A program made the position numbers and the translations under genes. Positions 9,979 through 19,567 of a stretch of 64,000 bases of DNA are shown here, piece after piece. The stretch lies in contig JAJPKF010000019.1 in assembly GCA_021323865.1 (NCBI GenBank), positions 62,001-126,000 of the forward strand. Reading direction: 5' to 3'. The stretch comes from Pseudomonadota bacterium (GTDB taxonomy: Bacteria > Chloroflexota > UBA5177 > JAJPKF01). The stretch's first letter is position 1. Each line of letters opens with the position of its first letter. The notes beneath the pieces were generated by a model, which worked only from the letters and a program-made list of their open reading frames with translations, did no database searches and was not told where the DNA came from.

Positions 9979-12900
9979 TTAGATCTGCAGCGCGCTGGCG
10001 TAGACCAGGCGTCGTTCCTTGGGCTGGAAAGAGGCGTCCTTTGATGCGCCAGGTTTGCCGAGCGAGGAGGAAACTCCAAGCTCGATCGGATAGATCTCAT
10101 ACTCGCGGAAGATCAACCGGAACGGCACGGAGCCTGGAGCATGAGGAAGATCAAAAGTCGTGCTCCAGATGAACTCGTACGGGAACCCGCGCTGCGGGTC
10201 TGCCGTCAACTCGTAGTTGGCGTTGGGCACCGGCACCCATGCGAGCTCACTGGGCTTGCCGTCCGTCTCGCCGGGGATGCCGGGCATCTGCTGTTCGACG
10301 CTGACCTCGATGCCGCTGGGGGCGATCCCGCCTGGCCCCAGGGTGTAGCCGTAGCCCATGACGCTGACCTTCACAAGCTTGGGATCACTGGTACTCACCT
10401 TGGTCTGAACCTGTGCCAAGCGATGCGGAGCCAGCTGGGCGAAGTCGGCCAGCACCACCCGAGAGAGATGGACGGTATCGGGGTTCGATATGGAGTGTGG
10501 CTGGTAGCGGGCCAACGCCATGCGAACGAACGGAAAATACGCTGTACCCCAATGAAACTGGACGTCGGCGTACCATAGGCAGCGTTCCGGATCCCAGACC
10601 ACGGGATGGCCGGCGACTGCAACCGGTATCGGGCTGGCCGCCTCGGCCCCTCCCAGCTCTTCGAGATAAAGGTAGGACTGGGTGGCAACGGCGCCGGGAA
10701 AGTTCGTGGTCATCGGAGGGTCGGTGATCTCGGCGGCCCCCCACAGGGGATCCGCTCCCCACTGGGTTACGTAGCCCTTGAGATCCTCCTCCACGCCGCC
10801 GGTCGCCAGCGTGCTCTGCTTGCCGCCTCGTTTTCGCCCCGGCCGGCCGGTATCGGTCTGGCCACTGTCGTTGATCAGCACCACGCCGAGCAGCTCGCCA
10901 TCGCCCGACGAGAACCATGGCCGCTCGAGGTAGACACGAAGATACCCACCGGCGCGAAGCGTCTTGGTGATGTCGCCGCTTTGGGATGGTGTCCACTTGA
11001 AGGACGGCACCACGTAGAGGAGCTTGGGAGCGTCAGGTCGAGCCGTGCTGGGCACGTCGATGGTCGCGACGGGGCTGGGACGAGTCGTCGGGATGGTCCC
11101 GGCCGCGACTCCGCTTTCGGGGAAGTACTCCAGAAACCGCGTTGTGCCCGTCGCGGTGTAGCTCACTCGACGGTACTTGGTGTCCCCAAACATGTGCCGC
11201 CGGTTGTCCGCGAGCGTGAAGGTGACCTGGGTGTCGGTGGGCTGGAGGGGAATCTCGACCACGTGCTTCTGGCCCTTGATCTCCGTCGGCAGCGTGGGCG
11301 GCGTCGACGAATTTGGAGTGCAGTGATCCAGAGTCAGGTCGTCGCGCGGCTCGGTCCAGTTGGCATTGACGTCCAGCTTGATCGTGCTCGGCCCATCGAT
11401 GGGCATGGGATCGGCTTCGAGGATTGCGTAGGTCTCGCCCACGAAGTCACGATAGGCGGTCAGGTTGGTGAACTTTGGCTGGATCAGCGGCTGCTGCACA
11501 GCGTGCACCAGGGTGATCTCTTGGAATGGCTCGATGGGCCACATCTCCCCGTTGAGCGCAAACTTCTGGAGCTGGCCATAGGACTTGGCGTCGAGCTGAC
11601 CGGCCTTGTAGGCCTCCTCCATCCAGCCCCAGATGCCCATCAGGTCGAGGTCCGGCTGTAGGAGATATGCGCTGAGTCGGATGGTTTGCTGTTGCGCCTT
11701 GGCGAGGTAGACCGTGAGCAGTCTGGCGTTGGCGTCCCAGGCAGGGGCAGATGTCCCTTCGAGGACCCGGATTCTGAAAGGTTTTAAGTACGGCCACGTG
11801 CCGATGAAGCCGAGATTGCCGCTGGGCATCGTGCCTGGCGGGCCGAACACCGAGTAGGGCGTCAGCCCGGGGAGGTTGAACAGCGAGGCGCCTCGCGCCA
11901 GAACGTCCGGTAGATAGGGAAGGACCAGGTTATCCGTGCTCTCCACGGCGCTCGAGTCGAAGGCGCCATCGAGCGTCGAAAGCTCTGCGTACGCGTTGGG
12001 ATCGAGCCCTCCTCCGGAGAGATCGAACATTCCGTGATGCTCGGCCATGAGCTGAGTGGTTCGGGGCGACGCAATGTGCCGGGTGGAGTGGTTCAGAAAG
12101 CCGGGGAAACCATATGAGGTCAGCTTGGTGACCTCTTGTGTGGGCGTCGCGTTGTAATTGCTCCGAATCACCAGGCGTTCGGTGGATTCACCCGGAGACC
12201 CGCTGATATCGTCCCGAAGAATCAAGGCAGGCGTGGGCACCGGCTCAAATCGCCGATATCGCACCGGTGGACTGCCCTTGGGCGGTGCCTCGTATAGGTC
12301 GAGATTGGACGACAGAGGCGGACTGTTGCCGGCAAGGTCGGCGGCTCGTGCACGGATTCGATAATCAACGCCAAAGCGCAGGAAAGGCAGACTGCCCTTG
12401 GCGACACCGAAGTGGGTTACCAGGCCCACGCCCTTTCCCGGTTGATTGTTGGTCATTGCGGGTTTGTCGTCGATGCCCACGTGCTGCCCCGGCCGGTCCG
12501 CAGCCAGACTCCAGCCCATCCATCGCATGAGGGACTCATGGAGATAGAGGTCGGGGCTGGTGCCGCCACTCTCTGCTCCGGACGGGTCCTGGGTGGCGGC
12601 CAGCGAAACGAATGCCTCATCCGGGTGGACCGGGTTGAACCACTTGTGTGCCGAGGGCGCGTGCACGAATTCATAGCTACCGGGCAGGGTGGAGCTGGGA
12701 TTGGCTGGGTCGAATGACGCCGCACGCATCATCAGTGAGTGCCACGCCTTCGTCTGTGAGTCCCAGATGTCGTAGCGAATACCGCGAACACAGTCTTCCG
12801 CATAGAGCTTGACCGAGGTGCTTGAACCGCCTTCCGCCGCCGTGTTGCTATTCGCGGCATTGGGGAAGATCTTCGTCAGATCCCCCGCCTTACCCGTCTG

Positions 12901-13992
12901 GATCACCGAGAATCCTCCGGATCGCAGAGCCGGCAAGCCGAGCTGGTTGCGAAGTCCGACGCGCTGCCCCTCGAACATCGAGAGGACCTGCCGGACCAGG
13001 CCGATGTACTTCAATGCGGCTCCGTCGACATCCACCTGAAAGAGGTTGAACTTGGTGGTGTTCGAGAGGTCCAGGAAGCCTTGCTTGACGTCGCCCGAGC
13101 TCGAGGTGGGCAGGAAGTCGGACGCATCCAACGTGAAGTAGGACTGTGGCGTCAGGTCATTGGCCCCAAACGGCGCTACCAGGCGCACTAATGCGCTGGG
13201 ATCGCCCGTGGGGAGGGCAGGATCGAACGGCACGATCAAATCGACCGCCAGCCCCAGGCGCCGCATCAGCTCCGGGTATTTCGTCAGAGACGAAACCATC
13301 CGGTGGAAGTCCAGCTTTTGCCCTCCCTTGGTGGGCTGCCGAGGATGATAGTCCTCCCGCCGGTAGAAGAACAATGCATGCTGCAGGAATGCTTCAGCCG
13401 GGGAGGTGGGAGCGCGAAAGGTCTTTCCGCGGCCCAATTTCTTTTGTTGCCCCAGGTGGTCCTCGAGGTCTTCCCCCGCGGGAAACCCATTGGCGAAGTT
13501 CTGGCCGATTCCGCCTCGCATAAAGGAGTCGGTGGTCGGCAGGTTGGGAGTGAGGTAGTTGCCGTTGTCGTCGGTCTGCAGCATGGATTGGGTAATCACG
13601 TCCACATACTGCGAATTGATGTGGTTGTACAGCGGGGCGATCGGAGAGCTGATGACGAAGCGATTCTGATAGTCCTGGAACTTATAGTGCTTGACATAGG
13701 TAGAGCTGGAGAATAGATATCCCCACAGCGTCTCGTCGGCGGCAAAGCTCGAAGGATCGGCCTTCGCCGCGAGCACCTTGGTGACGCTCGAATTGTGGAA
13801 TCGCAACTTGAACGACGCCGTCTTCAGCTTCTGAGGCCACATCAGAAAGTCGGGAAACGTGGCGAGGGTCGTGTCCGAGCTCGAGTACAGCCGTGGCGAG
13901 ACCAAGACCGTGAGCCGCAGGTACTTTTTGCCGCTTATGGTGGTGAGACCGTTCGGGAGAGCGGTCCACATAATCAGCTGCTTGTTACTCAT
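9979..13992 (-). CDS. Giant hypothetical protein (1337 aa), no obvious signal peptide
   Basis: Uninterrupted 4 kb ORF, tightly spaced between two same-strand giant genes; no known family recognised. Confidence 0.75.
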   Translation of the reverse strand: MSNKQLIMWTALPNGLTTISGKKYLRLTVLVSPRLYSSSDTTLATFPDFLMWPQKLKTASFKLRFHNSSVTKVLAAKADPSSFAADETLWGYLFSSSTYVKHYKFQDYQNRFVISSPIAPLYNHINSQYVDVITQSMLQTDDNGNYLTPNLPTTDSFMRGGIGQNFANGFPAGEDLEDHLGQQKKLGRGKTFRAPTSPAEAFLQHALFFYRREDYHPRQPTKGGQKLDFHRMVSSLTKYPELMRRLGLAVDLIVPFDPALPTGDPSALVRLVAPFGANDLTPQSYFTLDASDFLPTSSSGDVKQGFLDLSNTTKFNLFQVDVDGAALKYIGLVRQVLSMFEGQRVGLRNQLGLPALRSGGFSVIQTGKAGDLTKIFPNAANSNTAAEGGSSTSVKLYAEDCVRGIRYDIWDSQTKAWHSLMMRAASFDPANPSSTLPGSYEFVHAPSAHKWFNPVHPDEAFVSLAATQDPSGAESGGTSPDLYLHESLMRWMGWSLAADRPGQHVGIDDKPAMTNNQPGKGVGLVTHFGVAKGSLPFLRFGVDYRIRARAADLAGNSPPLSSNLDLYEAPPKGSPPVRYRRFEPVPTPALILRDDISGSPGESTERLVIRSNYNATPTQEVTKLTSYGFPGFLNHSTRHIASPRTTQLMAEHHGMFDLSGGGLDPNAYAELSTLDGAFDSSAVESTDNLVLPYLPDVLARGASLFNLPGLTPYSVFGPPGTMPSGNLGFIGTWPYLKPFRIRVLEGTSAPAWDANARLLTVYLAKAQQQTIRLSAYLLQPDLDLMGIWGWMEEAYKAGQLDAKSYGQLQKFALNGEMWPIEPFQEITLVHAVQQPLIQPKFTNLTAYRDFVGETYAILEADPMPIDGPSTIKLDVNANWTEPRDDLTLDHCTPNSSTPPTLPTEIKGQKHVVEIPLQPTDTQVTFTLADNRRHMFGDTKYRRVSYTATGTTRFLEYFPESGVAAGTIPTTRPSPVATIDVPSTARPDAPKLLYVVPSFKWTPSQSGDITKTLRAGGYLRVYLERPWFSSGDGELLGVVLINDSGQTDTGRPGRKRGGKQSTLATGGVEEDLKGYVTQWGADPLWGAAEITDPPMTTNFPGAVATQSYLYLEELGGAEAASPIPVAVAGHPVVWDPERCLWYADVQFHWGTAYFPFVRMALARYQPHSISNPDTVHLSRVVLADFAQLAPHRLAQVQTKVSTSDPKLVKVSVMGYGYTLGPGGIAPSGIEVSVEQQMPGIPGETDGKPSELAWVPVPNANYELTADPQRGFPYEFIWSTTFDLPHAPGSVPFRLIFREYEIYPIELGVSSSLGKPGASKDASFQPKERRLVYASALQI

Positions 13993-14006
13993 CGCGTCCC
14001 CCGTTC

Positions 14007-17000
14007 CTAGGCGGCAAAGGCTTGGACATAGTTCAGCCAGTCCTGCTTCGAGATCATTTCGCTCACGGTCAGATGGTTCCCGGATGCGGCCATGAGGTGT
14101 GGCGGCCCGAGCTGACCCTCTTCAGATGACCCTCCGACACTCTTCTTGACGGGTCCGATGGAGACTGAGATGCTGAAGAAGCAGAGGCCGATCTCGAGTG
14201 TAATCGTGGCCGAACCGCTCACCTTGCCGGCATCCGGTCCTGAAATCTGCCAGGATAGCTGGATGTGGATGTCGAGGCTGACGGAGACCATTCCCAGAAC
14301 TTCCAGATTGCCGCCGGCATCGAAGAAGCCCGTCAGAGTAGCTGCATTGGTCGGTTTGTCGTAGTCGAAGTAGATTCCCACCATGACATGGCAGCCGCCG
14401 CTGGCAACGCCGAAGTCGAGGGCTACGTCGACGCCGAACTCGAGGCCCGCGTGCAGGCCATCGAGGCCCTGTGGGCCCATATCGATCTCGACGAACCCGC
14501 CCCCGCCAAAGATGTAAATGGTGAGGACGAACATGTTGCTCTTCGTGCAGAAGTTGAACGAGATGACGATGGCATCGCCGAAGAACGGGATGTCGATGCT
14601 CGCGCCGATCGAGATGTTCTGCAGGCTGAAGGCGCCCACGGAGATCGTGGGCAGCTGCAGGGTGTAGCCGGCCTTGATATCCGTGTCGGTGACATCCAGG
14701 AACGGCGGGTCAGAGAAGGAGTTCAGGAACGAGCGCAGACCGTTGACGAACTTGAGGAAGTCCTGGAAAACGATCTGGTTGACATCCGGCTCGACCTTGA
14801 GCTTCTGACCGCTTTTGATGATGAACTTGAGGCCCACGAACGGGATGGCCAGGACGCCGAATTCCAATGAGAAGTAGGCGAGCTGGCCGATGATCTGGTA
14901 CGTGGGCTCGGTTGAGCCGTCGAGGGGCACGGTGATCTTGATGTCGATGGCCAGCTGAGCGCCCGTGTGCGGCTGAGCGGCAGTGCTGATAGTCGTATCC
15001 GACAGGTTGTCGGTGAACGTTGCGGTCCCTGTGCCCTTCACCTTGCTTCCGGTGATAGAACCGACCAGATAGAAGGGCCAGGTCGCGCCGGCGCCGGTGC
15101 GGTAGATGTTGATCTGGGTTACGGATGAGGAGGGCGGCGCCTGATTGACGGTGACTTTGATCTTCCGTCCACCACTGTGGGCGCCGTTGGCGGAAACATC
15201 GTACTTGGTGCCGATGCTGACCACGCTCTCGTCGGTGGCGGTCTTGTAGGTGGCAGCCCAGCTGTGATTGCAAGGGTTCTTGCCGTTGTTGGTGACATTG
15301 CCGGCGCCGATGTCCTTCACGGTCGGTGCCATCGGCGGCGATACCGACGGCGGCGAAGCCGGCTTGGTGGGGTTGCCGTTGTCGTCGACGAGGTTGGCGA
15401 GGAAAATGAAAATGTCGACGAGGTTGTCGGTCAGCCAGTCGTAGGTCAGGACGACATTCTGACCTTCTTGCTTGATCTTCAGACCGGGAACCTTCAGCAG
15501 GTCCTGGGTGAAGTCGGGCAGCGGGCCGAGCAGCGCCGTAAGAGGGATTCCGCCCAGAATCTTGGGGACGGCGTTGCCCAGCAGGCTCGAGGGATCGCCG
15601 AAGAACTTCGTGGGGTCGAATTGGCCCATCCCCATCTGGCTCAGGTCGGAGGTGTTGCCGTTCATGCCGGCACCGACCGGTCCCAGGAGTCGTGAGAGGC
15701 CGGCAATGGAAAGGTTTGGCGTGATGGCGCCGGGCGTTACCAGCTGACCGCTGGCTCCAGGACCGAAGACCATCGGCACCTGCTGAGACTCCATGGTCCC
15801 GTAGAGATACAGGGGATGGATGAGGTGGGCGAAGATCTCGCCCTTGTTGTTGGGAGCGGTGAAATCGTAGTTGAGGTATTCGTCCGCCAGACGCACGAGG
15901 GGGCTGCTGCCCCGCGGATTGCTGGGGTTGGTGGGCTGCTGACCAATGAGCTGTTTGATGGCCGGTACGTCCACCGCCGCGGCGCCCACGGTTGGGAAGA
16001 ACTGCGGCTGATCCGGCTGCTGGTTAAACCACGAGGAAGCCGGATCTTGGGGGACCGCGGCTCGGAAGGTAATTGTCTCCGTCTCCAGACTTGGATCCGT
16101 TCCGTTCGGGCTGGAGGTTGGCGCACTGGGCGCGAAGGCGACGTGCTGCTTCTTCAGCTTTATCGTGGTCCGAGTATCGTTGTCCTGTTTGGAGTACTCG
16201 GTCAGCACATTGTTCATGTGGGACGCGTTGTTCGGGGCTTGGGCGATGGCCTTGCCCACGAAGATCATGGGCGCGGTGAACTCCGAGGTGTGGCCGTCCC
16301 AGTCAGTGCCCTTGAGATGCCAGAGGAAATCGGTCGCCGTGCCGTTCACGAGAATCTGCGGCCAGAAGCAGTCTTGCGCCTGGACGCTCGGGTCCTCGCT
16401 GGAGACGACCGAAATCGGCGGAACCAGGTCAGGAGTCACGAGCGTTGTGACTTTCATGCTCTTGAAGGGCATCTTCCGCTGCGCATAGCCCTGTGGCCAG
16501 TCCATGGTCCCGGGACCGACCTCCACGACGGTCATGTCGCCGGGCGGGTAGTCGGCATCCGTGAAGCTGAGGTCCGGATGGCGCACTTGGATGTACATGC
16601 GCTGGAAGAGGTAGGCGATGATCGGGCCGACATTCGGTGCGAAGGTGGGCACCCGTCGGAACTTTCGCTCGGTGACCTTGATCAGGGTTGCTCTGAAGCC
16701 GAACGGCCAGAGGTAGCCGGCATAGGCCACTTTGACGTAGTGGTCGCGGGCCATCGTGCCCTTGTGGATCCACTCCGTGACCTCGACCGGGTTCGGCTGG
16801 TCCTGCCACATCCCGTGTACGTCGATCCACGCGCCCAGACCGGTCAGCATGAGCCGGTTCACCTTGGCTGGGAGCGGTGTGTACGAATTGCCCACGTGGT
16901 CTGTGGACACCCAGTCGGAGGTCAGGCGAACAATCGAGTAGCGGTCCCGCGCGTCGAGCGATGTCCGGAAGGGGTTCACAGAGTTGGCCGGCGGAAAATC

Positions 17001-18989
17001 AGGTGGCTCGGGGTTGGTATTGAAGGTGCAATCGGGCGAGTAGATCGCACGGATGGTCTGCTTGCCGGCGTACTTGGGCTCGTTGTCGTCATGACCCTTT
17101 CCGCTGGCGTCGCGCACGCCCAAACGCGTGTGCCACAGTTCCGTGGTGTTCTTCGTGGTCACCAGGGCCGAGGTGTGATTCCAGTAGCCGTTGGCCGGAG
17201 GCGAGATAAACAGGCCGAGTGGCGCTTCGATGGCCGTGTCGGTACTGGCCGGTTGATTGATGTAGGGGAGTTCGCCATTGGGTGGATCGGCGACGATGTT
17301 CACACTTTGGGTCAGCTTCGACCAGTCGAGCACCGCTTCGAGGGTGTAGGGAATGGTGGTGATCGTTCCCGGCACCTTGAACCCGAGCCGGCTGGGCCCT
17401 GATATCCGTGCCGCCACGCTTCCCGGGCTGGGCAGCGGATCGTTGCCCGACGTCCCACTATCCGGATCTGTTGCCGGAACGGGATAGTTGCTGTCCACCT
17501 CGAAGAAGGCCTGCTCGGCAATGTTCTGAGGCGGGAAGTGTGCAACCATACGGGCGTCGGAGGCGTTCCGAACCAACTGTGGCGGGTTACCTCCGCCTAC
17601 CTGCAGGTAGAAGCCGATGTAATGGAGGCGGACGGCCAACAGGTCGTCCGGTCGCAAAATCGAGACGATATAGTCCGGAACCGCCAGCTCGGCGGGGGTG
17701 CCGCTCTGCGGATGATGCAGTCTGAGATGAGCGCGGCCGGCGCGGGGCCGGCGTCTTCGTTCCCAGTGCAGCTCAACGGCCAGCGGCTCTTCCGGAGCAA
17801 CAGGCTCGGAGACGGCGCCGGCAAGGGAGCCACTGATGCCGTGAACCGCGGGTGCGCAGGACACCTCGGACCGGCCGGCTGACTCACGGAGGCGGAACGT
17901 AGCTGCCTCCTCGGAACGCCCGACAAGCAGGCTACAACCGTGAATGTGGAGCCACCGCGGCTCCTGGCTGTAGGTCGCCACGAGGGTGGACTCGCGGCCC
18001 TGCCCGCTGAATGAAGTTGCATACCGAATGTTGCTCAGCGGCAGGCCGAAGGCCTGCCGGTCCGAGCCGTAAACGCTGGGGGACGGATGGAAGAGAAGCG
18101 CCTCTTCCTCCGGCGCAGAGGAGGCTGCCAACACCCGGCTAATCCCTCCCCTGGCTGTCTCGCCGCTCTCCATGGCAATCGTGTCGAAACCACCTTGCAC
18201 GGTGCTGAACCCGGAACCCGCCGGTCCCTTCGGCAGATCGAGCGACCAGCGCCGCCGCCCGCGGGAGAGGACGATGAGAGACCGCCGGCCGGGCGCCCGC
18301 CCGAGGAGGCTCGGCTCGTCAGGGGTCAGCAGACGCAACGCGCCGGTATCGGCAACGATCTCTCCCCCGAACCCGGAAAGGCGGGCAAACCGCCGGCCGG
18401 TAAAGGCGAGCTGCCAGTCGGCAGAGAACCCTGCCTTTGCTTCGCCGCCCAGCTGCAGCATCCCGGAGGAGTCCAACCGGAGCGTTTGCAACCCCATGGC
18501 GATGCTCGACTGCGCCGGCTCCTTGCCGAGGAGCCAGGCCTCAAAGGGGACCGTGGATCGGAAGCCGCCCACTCCCATGCGGAGGGTCATGCGCCAGCCC
18601 CCCAGACCCAACCGGATATCGGCCAGAAGGTCGGCTGGGATGGTCGTGCCCGCGTATCGGGCATTCTGGAGACGGACCGTCAGCCGTCCGGACGCGCGGG
18701 TGAGACTCAGCCGGGGACGGCCGGCGAAACGACGGACGTCAATGATCCAGCGATCGGCGCCTCGGTAACGAAAGATGATCCGCCCGGGCTCTTCGATGAC
18801 GCGAAAGGAGTCGGAGAGGGTCGATTCGACGGCGCGAACGGCCGGAGCGGCGCCCACGGCGGTGGCGCCCGCAAGTCCCAGAACCTGACGTCGGGAGAGG
18901 TCGCCTGGATGTGCGGCCGGGCCGTCGGATACCGCCCGTAGCGCGTCTTCCTCGAGTGCCGAGACGTTGATCCGGCCGGCGAGTTTCAT
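14007..18989 (-). CDS. Giant Tat-signal protein of unknown function (~1660 aa) with beta-rich C-terminal region
   Basis: Start placed at MKLAGRINVSALEED with AAGGAG SD; SRRQVLGLAGATAVGAAPA Tat-like motif; C-terminal alternating hydrophobic/glycine beta-strand pattern. Confidence 0.75.
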   Translation of the reverse strand: MKLAGRINVSALEEDALRAVSDGPAAHPGDLSRRQVLGLAGATAVGAAPAVRAVESTLSDSFRVIEEPGRIIFRYRGADRWIIDVRRFAGRPRLSLTRASGRLTVRLQNARYAGTTIPADLLADIRLGLGGWRMTLRMGVGGFRSTVPFEAWLLGKEPAQSSIAMGLQTLRLDSSGMLQLGGEAKAGFSADWQLAFTGRRFARLSGFGGEIVADTGALRLLTPDEPSLLGRAPGRRSLIVLSRGRRRWSLDLPKGPAGSGFSTVQGGFDTIAMESGETARGGISRVLAASSAPEEEALLFHPSPSVYGSDRQAFGLPLSNIRYATSFSGQGRESTLVATYSQEPRWLHIHGCSLLVGRSEEAATFRLRESAGRSEVSCAPAVHGISGSLAGAVSEPVAPEEPLAVELHWERRRRPRAGRAHLRLHHPQSGTPAELAVPDYIVSILRPDDLLAVRLHYIGFYLQVGGGNPPQLVRNASDARMVAHFPPQNIAEQAFFEVDSNYPVPATDPDSGTSGNDPLPSPGSVAARISGPSRLGFKVPGTITTIPYTLEAVLDWSKLTQSVNIVADPPNGELPYINQPASTDTAIEAPLGLFISPPANGYWNHTSALVTTKNTTELWHTRLGVRDASGKGHDDNEPKYAGKQTIRAIYSPDCTFNTNPEPPDFPPANSVNPFRTSLDARDRYSIVRLTSDWVSTDHVGNSYTPLPAKVNRLMLTGLGAWIDVHGMWQDQPNPVEVTEWIHKGTMARDHYVKVAYAGYLWPFGFRATLIKVTERKFRRVPTFAPNVGPIIAYLFQRMYIQVRHPDLSFTDADYPPGDMTVVEVGPGTMDWPQGYAQRKMPFKSMKVTTLVTPDLVPPISVVSSEDPSVQAQDCFWPQILVNGTATDFLWHLKGTDWDGHTSEFTAPMIFVGKAIAQAPNNASHMNNVLTEYSKQDNDTRTTIKLKKQHVAFAPSAPTSSPNGTDPSLETETITFRAAVPQDPASSWFNQQPDQPQFFPTVGAAAVDVPAIKQLIGQQPTNPSNPRGSSPLVRLADEYLNYDFTAPNNKGEIFAHLIHPLYLYGTMESQQVPMVFGPGASGQLVTPGAITPNLSIAGLSRLLGPVGAGMNGNTSDLSQMGMGQFDPTKFFGDPSSLLGNAVPKILGGIPLTALLGPLPDFTQDLLKVPGLKIKQEGQNVVLTYDWLTDNLVDIFIFLANLVDDNGNPTKPASPPSVSPPMAPTVKDIGAGNVTNNGKNPCNHSWAATYKTATDESVVSIGTKYDVSANGAHSGGRKIKVTVNQAPPSSSVTQINIYRTGAGATWPFYLVGSITGSKVKGTGTATFTDNLSDTTISTAAQPHTGAQLAIDIKITVPLDGSTEPTYQIIGQLAYFSLEFGVLAIPFVGLKFIIKSGQKLKVEPDVNQIVFQDFLKFVNGLRSFLNSFSDPPFLDVTDTDIKAGYTLQLPTISVGAFSLQNISIGASIDIPFFGDAIVISFNFCTKSNMFVLTIYIFGGGGFVEIDMGPQGLDGLHAGLEFGVDVALDFGVASGGCHVMVGIYFDYDKPTNAATLTGFFDAGGNLEVLGMVSVSLDIHIQLSWQISGPDAGKVSGSATITLEIGLCFFSISVSIGPVKKSVGGSSEEGQLGPPHLMAASGNHLTVSEMISKQDWLNYVQAFAA

Positions 18990-19243
18990 GGGCTCACTCC
19001 TTCCCGACAATCCGCAATTGGGCCTGCTGTCGCAAGAGCGATTACCCCTTGACCGCCCCCCGGTTTTGTCCTACCCGTGCTACCTCAAACCATCGTCAGT
19101 CACTTTGAATATGCTCAGTATGAAACTTTCGCCTATCCATGTCAACCCCGACTTCGAGGCCCACCCATCCATGCCAGTTGGGCCCGCTGTGACGACCGAG
19201 ACGCTGCTAGAATCCGGCGAATTTGCGAAGGGAGGCTTGGGCG

Positions 19244-19531
19244 GTGAGTGTCTCGCGTGAGGTCGTGGAACGACTCGCGGAAATGACGCGGATCGGCCTT
19301 GCCCACGCCGAGGCCGAGGCGCTGGGCCGGGACATCGAGGCCATCCTGGCTCATGTCAGCGCTCTTCAGGAGATCGATACCGCCGCCGTGGAGGGGGCCC
19401 CGGGCGCCGGCTCGGATGCCCCATTGCGAGAGGATGTGGTGGCAGCTTCTCTGCCGGTTGCGGATGTCCTCGCCAACGCACCCCAACAGGCAGACGGTTT
19501 CTTCGTCGTCCCCGCCGTCTTTGGAGAATAA
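19244..19531 (+). CDS. gatC: Aspartyl/glutamyl-tRNA amidotransferase subunit C
   Basis: GTG start; REVVERLAEMTRIGLAHAEAEALGRDIEAILAHVSALQEIDT ... LREDVV, immediately upstream of gatA and gatB. Confidence 0.88.
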   Translation: MSVSREVVERLAEMTRIGLAHAEAEALGRDIEAILAHVSALQEIDTAAVEGAPGAGSDAPLREDVVAASLPVADVLANAPQQADGFFVVPAVFGE

Positions 19532-19567
19532 TCCCCGAACGACGGCATTGGATTCTCCCCGGTTCCA

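Noticed and set aside
10606-11661. 351-aa plus-strand ORF
   Set aside because: Antisense shadow of the 1337-aa gene.
15816-17402. 528-aa plus-strand ORF
   Set aside because: Antisense to the 1660-aa gene; Arg/His/Val/Gly-rich GC-driven composition with no domain signature.
18087-18941. 284-aa plus-strand ORF
   Set aside because: Antisense to the N-terminal (Tat signal) part of the giant gene; Pro/Gly/Arg-rich shadow composition.
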